Source: Beverwykella pulmonaria | Taxonomy: Eukaryota > Ascomycota > Dothideomycetes > Pleosporales > Melanommataceae | NCBI GenBank assembly: GCA_001599595.1 | Contig: BCHH01000007.1 | Location: 1,172,928 to 1,221,705, forward strand | Length of the DNA: 48,778 bases | Direction: 5' to 3' | Part shown: positions 45,037 to 48,778 of the stretch, one piece after another | How positions within the stretch are numbered: position 1 is the stretch's first letter | Layout: every line of letters begins with the position of its first letter | Position numbers and translations under genes: made by a program | The notes under the pieces: generated by a model | The model's database searches: none | The model's input: the letters and a program-made list of their open reading frames with translations, nothing else | Told to the model about the DNA's origin: nothing

Positions 45037-45794
45037 ATTGGGAAAAAATTATTTACAGAGGAGTCTATGACCAAATTCAAGAATTCCTACCTGCAGAGCC
45101 ATCATACCAAAAGATAGCTAACGTCCCTCTCTGCGTGGTGAGACACCCTCCGTGCCGAGTGTAAAAGGGTTTGTTTATAGCAGCGAATAGACTTCTGTAT
45201 TGGTATCGAAGAGACTAAAATCGGTTCTGTTCCCTTGAGCCTCTGGCTCGCTATTGACGTTCCTTGCTTAGCCGGTGCTTGGCCGGCGCTAAGCCTGCGC
45301 GGGATGGACATCCTTACTGGGAAGTTTATCATCAGCCTTGTGTCTGCTGTCGCGCACAGATTCATACAGGGTTCCTACCTCGATCGATACCTCCGACTGA
45401 AGCGACTACTGATCCTGGCTCATACGAAATCATCATATTGTAATCTACTTAGAGCAGCCGCCGAGCAAACTCGTGACAGTCGCACCTGTGGCTATGAGGA
45501 GTCTTGGCAGGCGGGCCGACCCAAGCCCCGCGATCCAACTCAACCTTGGCCACCCAGCTTTTGGTGGTTCGCGGTCTAGCCTCTTCCAGGCTGAACAGGA
45601 ACGCCAATGGACGGGCCGCTCGCGTAGATTTGCCGCTCCCTCTCATGCTTGCAGCTGTGCCCCGCTGAGACGACTACACCTCAGCCCATAGCTGCCAGCA
45701 GGCTGAGCGGCAGCAAACGTCGCTGCCGGGGCATCACTCCGCTCTCTCCATGAGCGTCTCTCCGGCACAACCCTTCCCCTCGTAACGACTGCGA
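45037..45794. other. NLR upstream region
   Basis: No supported gene. The last 300 bp are markedly GC-rich compared with the flanking repeats. It presumably carries the promoter of the NLR-like gene. Confidence 0.45.
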
Positions 45795-48778
45795 ATGTCG
45801 CGCAAACTACACCGCGAAGACTACACAGTAGGATGGGTGTGCGCGCTCCCGGTCGAGCTAGCGGCGGCGCAGGAGATGCTCGACGAAGAGCACAAAACGC
45901 CCCGAACCGACGCCCATGACACGAACATTTACACGTGCGGACGAGTCGGCGAGCACAACGTCGTAATCGCTTGTCTGCCTGAAGGGCAAACAGGCACGAA
46001 TTCGGCTGCAGCAGTTGCCGTGCAAATGAAGTCGGCGTTCACGTCAACTCGATTTGGTCTGATGGTAGGCATTGGAGGAGGCGCTCCCAGTGAGGAAGCA
46101 GACGTTCGGCTTGGGGACGTGGTGGTCAGCAAGCCATATAAGACGCACGGTGGAGTGGTGCAGTACGACTCTGGGAAGGCTACTCCGAGCGGTTTCGAGC
46201 GAACAGGATCCCTTAATGCTCCGCCAACAATCCTGCTCAACGCTGTTGCGAATCTGCGGGCCAAGCACATCAGAGGGAGATACAAACTGTTAGAGTATTT
46301 TTCCAAGCTTGACAGCTTGCCCAAGTTTGGGCGAGAAGCAGCCGGTTCAGACACTTTATTTGAAGCGAAGTACAATCACGAGGGAGGAGCAACATGTGAC
46401 AAGTGCAGCAAGGACTATTTGGTGGCTCAGAAACCACGAGAGCAAGAGGTGGTGGTGCACTACGGCACAATTGCGTCCGGGAACCAGGTGATGAGAGATG
46501 CTGTTGAAAGAGACAGAGTCAGCGCTGAACTTGGCGGCGTTCTCTGCTTCGAGATGGAGGCAGCTGGCCTGATGAACAACTTCCCCTGCCTCGTCATCCG
46601 CGGCATCTGCGACTATGCCGACTCGCACAAAAACAAGAGATGGCAGGCGTACGCGGCGGGGACCGCGGCGGCGTGCGCAAAGGAATTGCTGTCGGTGATA
46701 CCACCAACAGATGTGGCGAATTCACGTACGGTAGAGGAAGCGATCAGAGAGACAAGTGGTTAGTGAAGCAGTCATGTTGTATTTGGCAGTATCTTGGCAC
46801 TGATGTCGCGACAGAAGTTGTAACTACGCCGACCAGCGCAGATATAGCAAAAGACCAAGAATGCGTCCGAGACTTACGTCTTACTGACCCCCGTGACGAC
46901 AAGAGGCGTATTGAAGACACCAAGGGTGGTTTGCTAAAGGATTCGTACCGTTGGATTCTCTACAACTCTGACTTCCGACAATGGTGTCACAACCAACAGA
47001 GCCGACTGCTATGGATTAAGGGTGATCCTGGCAAGGGCAAGACTATGCTTCTCTGTGGCATTGTCAATGAACTGAAAACGTCAATAGCCAAAACGGATCT
47101 TCTGTCCTATTTCTTCTGCCAGGCCACTGACTCGCGAATTAACAACCCCACGGCCGTGCTGCGAGGTCTGGTGTACTTGCTTGTCGACCAGCAGCCATCG
47201 CTCATCTCACATATTCGGAAGAAACACGATCACGCAGGCAAGGCCCTCTTCGAGGATGCAAATGCCTGGGTTGCCTTGTCCGAAATCTTTACAAACATGC
47301 TGCAAGACCCGAGCTTGAACAGCACGTACTTGATTGTTGATGCGCTCGACGAATGCATAGCAGCAGACTTGCCGAAACTGCTAGACTTTATCATCCAGAT
47401 GTCATCTATCTCTCGTCGTGCCAAGTGGATTGTCTCTAGCCGCAACTGGCCTGACATCGAGGAATGTCTAGAGAGGGCGGGACATAAGGTGAGGCTATGC
47501 CTCGAACTTAATGCAGAATCTATTTCTACAGCTGTCAGCAAATTCATCCAGCACAAAGTGCTTCAGCTGGCGCATAAAAAGAAGTACAGTAGAGATACGC
47601 GGAAGGCTGTGGAAGACCATCTATCTTCAAATTCTAATGACACCTTCCTCTGGGTAGCTTTGGTCTGTCAAAACCTTGAGAAGATCTCACGATGGGATGT
47701 CCTCGCAAAGCTGAACGAATTTCCACCTGGACTTGACACTCTTTACGAGCGAATGATACAGCAAATATCTAACTCTAACAATGCTGATCTCTGCAAGCAG
47801 ATACTAGCCTTAATTGCGACTGTATATCGACCTATCACACTTGAAGAGCTAACATCTCTCATTGAGATGCGAGAGGGCATGGCTAACAATTTAGATGCTT
47901 TACAAGATGTTATTAGCCTTTGCGGCTCATTCTTAACTATTCAGGAAGGCACTATTTATTTTGTGCATCAGTCTGCAAAGGACTTTTTATTTCTAAAGGC
48001 GTTTAATATAGTCTTTCCGTCTGGAAAGGAACAGGTCCACTACGTAACGTTCTTGAGATCTCTCCAGGTGCTCTCGAGAACGCTTCAACGAGACATGTAC
48101 AGCCTAGGTGCATTAGGATATCCTGCTAAAAGGGCTACACGGCCAGACCCAGACCCATTAGCAGCATCACGCTACTCATGTATCTACTGGGTTGATCACC
48201 TCTGTGACTGGAATCTCAAAGCTCCTGTAGAACCTAGCGTTGAGCTGCAAGAAAGAGGTGCTGTTGACAGCTTTATAAGAATGAAGTACCTCTATTGGCT
48301 GGAGGCCCTCAGCTTGTGTAATTGCATGTCTAAAGGGGTAATGTCAATGGCGAAACTCGAGGCATTTATCCAGGTAACACCCAGATAAGTGTTGCTATCT
48401 ATGCATATGCTAATATACCCAGGGAAGAAAATGTGCATCTGCATTAATCAACCTCGTCCAAGATGCGCGTCGATTTATCATGTATCACAAGTCGGCAATA
48501 GAGAACTGTCCTCTGCAAGTATATGCGTCCGCACTCTTATTTAGTCCAGCCCAGAGCCTAATAAGGGGTCTTTCAAAGGAGGAGCCAAAATGGATCACAA
48601 TAAAGCCAGCTATAGAAGAAAAGTGGAGCCCCTGCCTGCAGACTCTCGAGGGCCATAGCGGTTTGGTCATGTCAGTGGCCTTCTCACACAACTCGGCCCG
48701 GCTCGCGTCGGCGTCGTATGACAAGACAGTCAAGCTCTGGGATGCGAGCAGTGGCGAGTGCTTGCAGACGCTCGAGGG
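45795..48778 (+). CDS. PNP-NACHT-WD40 NLR-like protein (3' end outside window)
   Basis: Exons 45795-46758, 46815-48373 and 48423 onward, the last running off the window. Introns are 56 and 49 nt; the second has a GCTAATA branch. Residues 1 to about 320 form a nucleoside-phosphorylase-like effector domain (VGWVCALPVELAAAQ, GIGGGAP, EMEAAGLMN). A NACHT NTPase follows, with Walker A GDPGKGKT (391-398) and Walker B LIVDALDE (494-501). It leads through a helical linker into WD40 repeats. The first reads HSGLVMSVAFSHNSARLAS then KTVKLWDASSGECLQTLEG, and a new unit starts as the window ends. This is the fungal NWD-type NLR architecture, used in self/non-self recognition and heterokaryon incompatibility. 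The WD repeats are the expected sensor. Confidence 0.93.

Noticed and set aside
1..48778. tRNA, rRNA or CRISPR array
   Set aside because: No convincing cloverleaf with TTCGA arm, no rRNA core and no spaced direct-repeat array was seen; the genome is eukaryotic.

Overview
The window looks like a piece of a filamentous ascomycete (Pezizomycotina) genome. Genes are spaced 0.3-1.5 kb apart and have short introns (about 44-200 nt) with GT-AG ends and CTAAC/CTGAC-type branch sites. Gene families seen include an AA9 copper monooxygenase, a Zn2Cys6 regulator, a 2EXR protein, an ABC-C transporter and a NACHT/WD40 NLR-like protein. A LINE relic shows C-to-T/G-to-A decay of the kind left by repeat-induced point mutation (RIP). 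The species cannot be fixed from the sequence.

Layout. 1-1430: repeat-rich DNA with minisatellites, some Ns, and a piece also present near 19.65 kb. 1430-3135: dead Tad-like LINE. 3316-3570: spliced small secreted protein. 4598-6703: a VOC-fold protein and a short-chain dehydrogenase. 7326-7707: broken cutinase-like relic. 8255-11365: 1036-aa orphan. 12712-25892: four-gene block containing a PaaK-like adenylating enzyme and a TauD-type dioxygenase (both minus), then a circularly permuted ATP-grasp-like ligase and an ABC-C transporter (both plus), interrupted by a TA-flanked MITE and a patch of foldback repeats. 26197-33000: a 2EXR-like gene with a GC-AG intron, a secreted protein, a beta-lactamase-fold protein that has lost its catalytic residues, and a second 2EXR protein. 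33967-36446: Zn2Cys6 regulator. 37022-40210: AA9 LPMO and a six-exon secreted protein with three related Cys modules. 41281-44539: a doubtful small gene and a large orphan gene. 45795-48778: PNP-NACHT-WD40 NLR-like gene running off the right edge.

The most interesting unit is the 12.7-25.9 kb block. An adenylating enzyme, an Fe(II)/2-oxoglutarate dioxygenase, an ATP-grasp-type ligase and an export pump sit side by side, and the dioxygenase and ligase share a divergent promoter. No polyketide synthase, NRPS or terpene synthase is present. I infer a small biosynthetic cluster making an oxidised, amide-linked or acyl-activated small molecule; the product is unknown. The other parts suit a plant- or litter-associated fungus (LPMO, secreted proteins) with a self/non-self recognition NLR and moderate transposon load.
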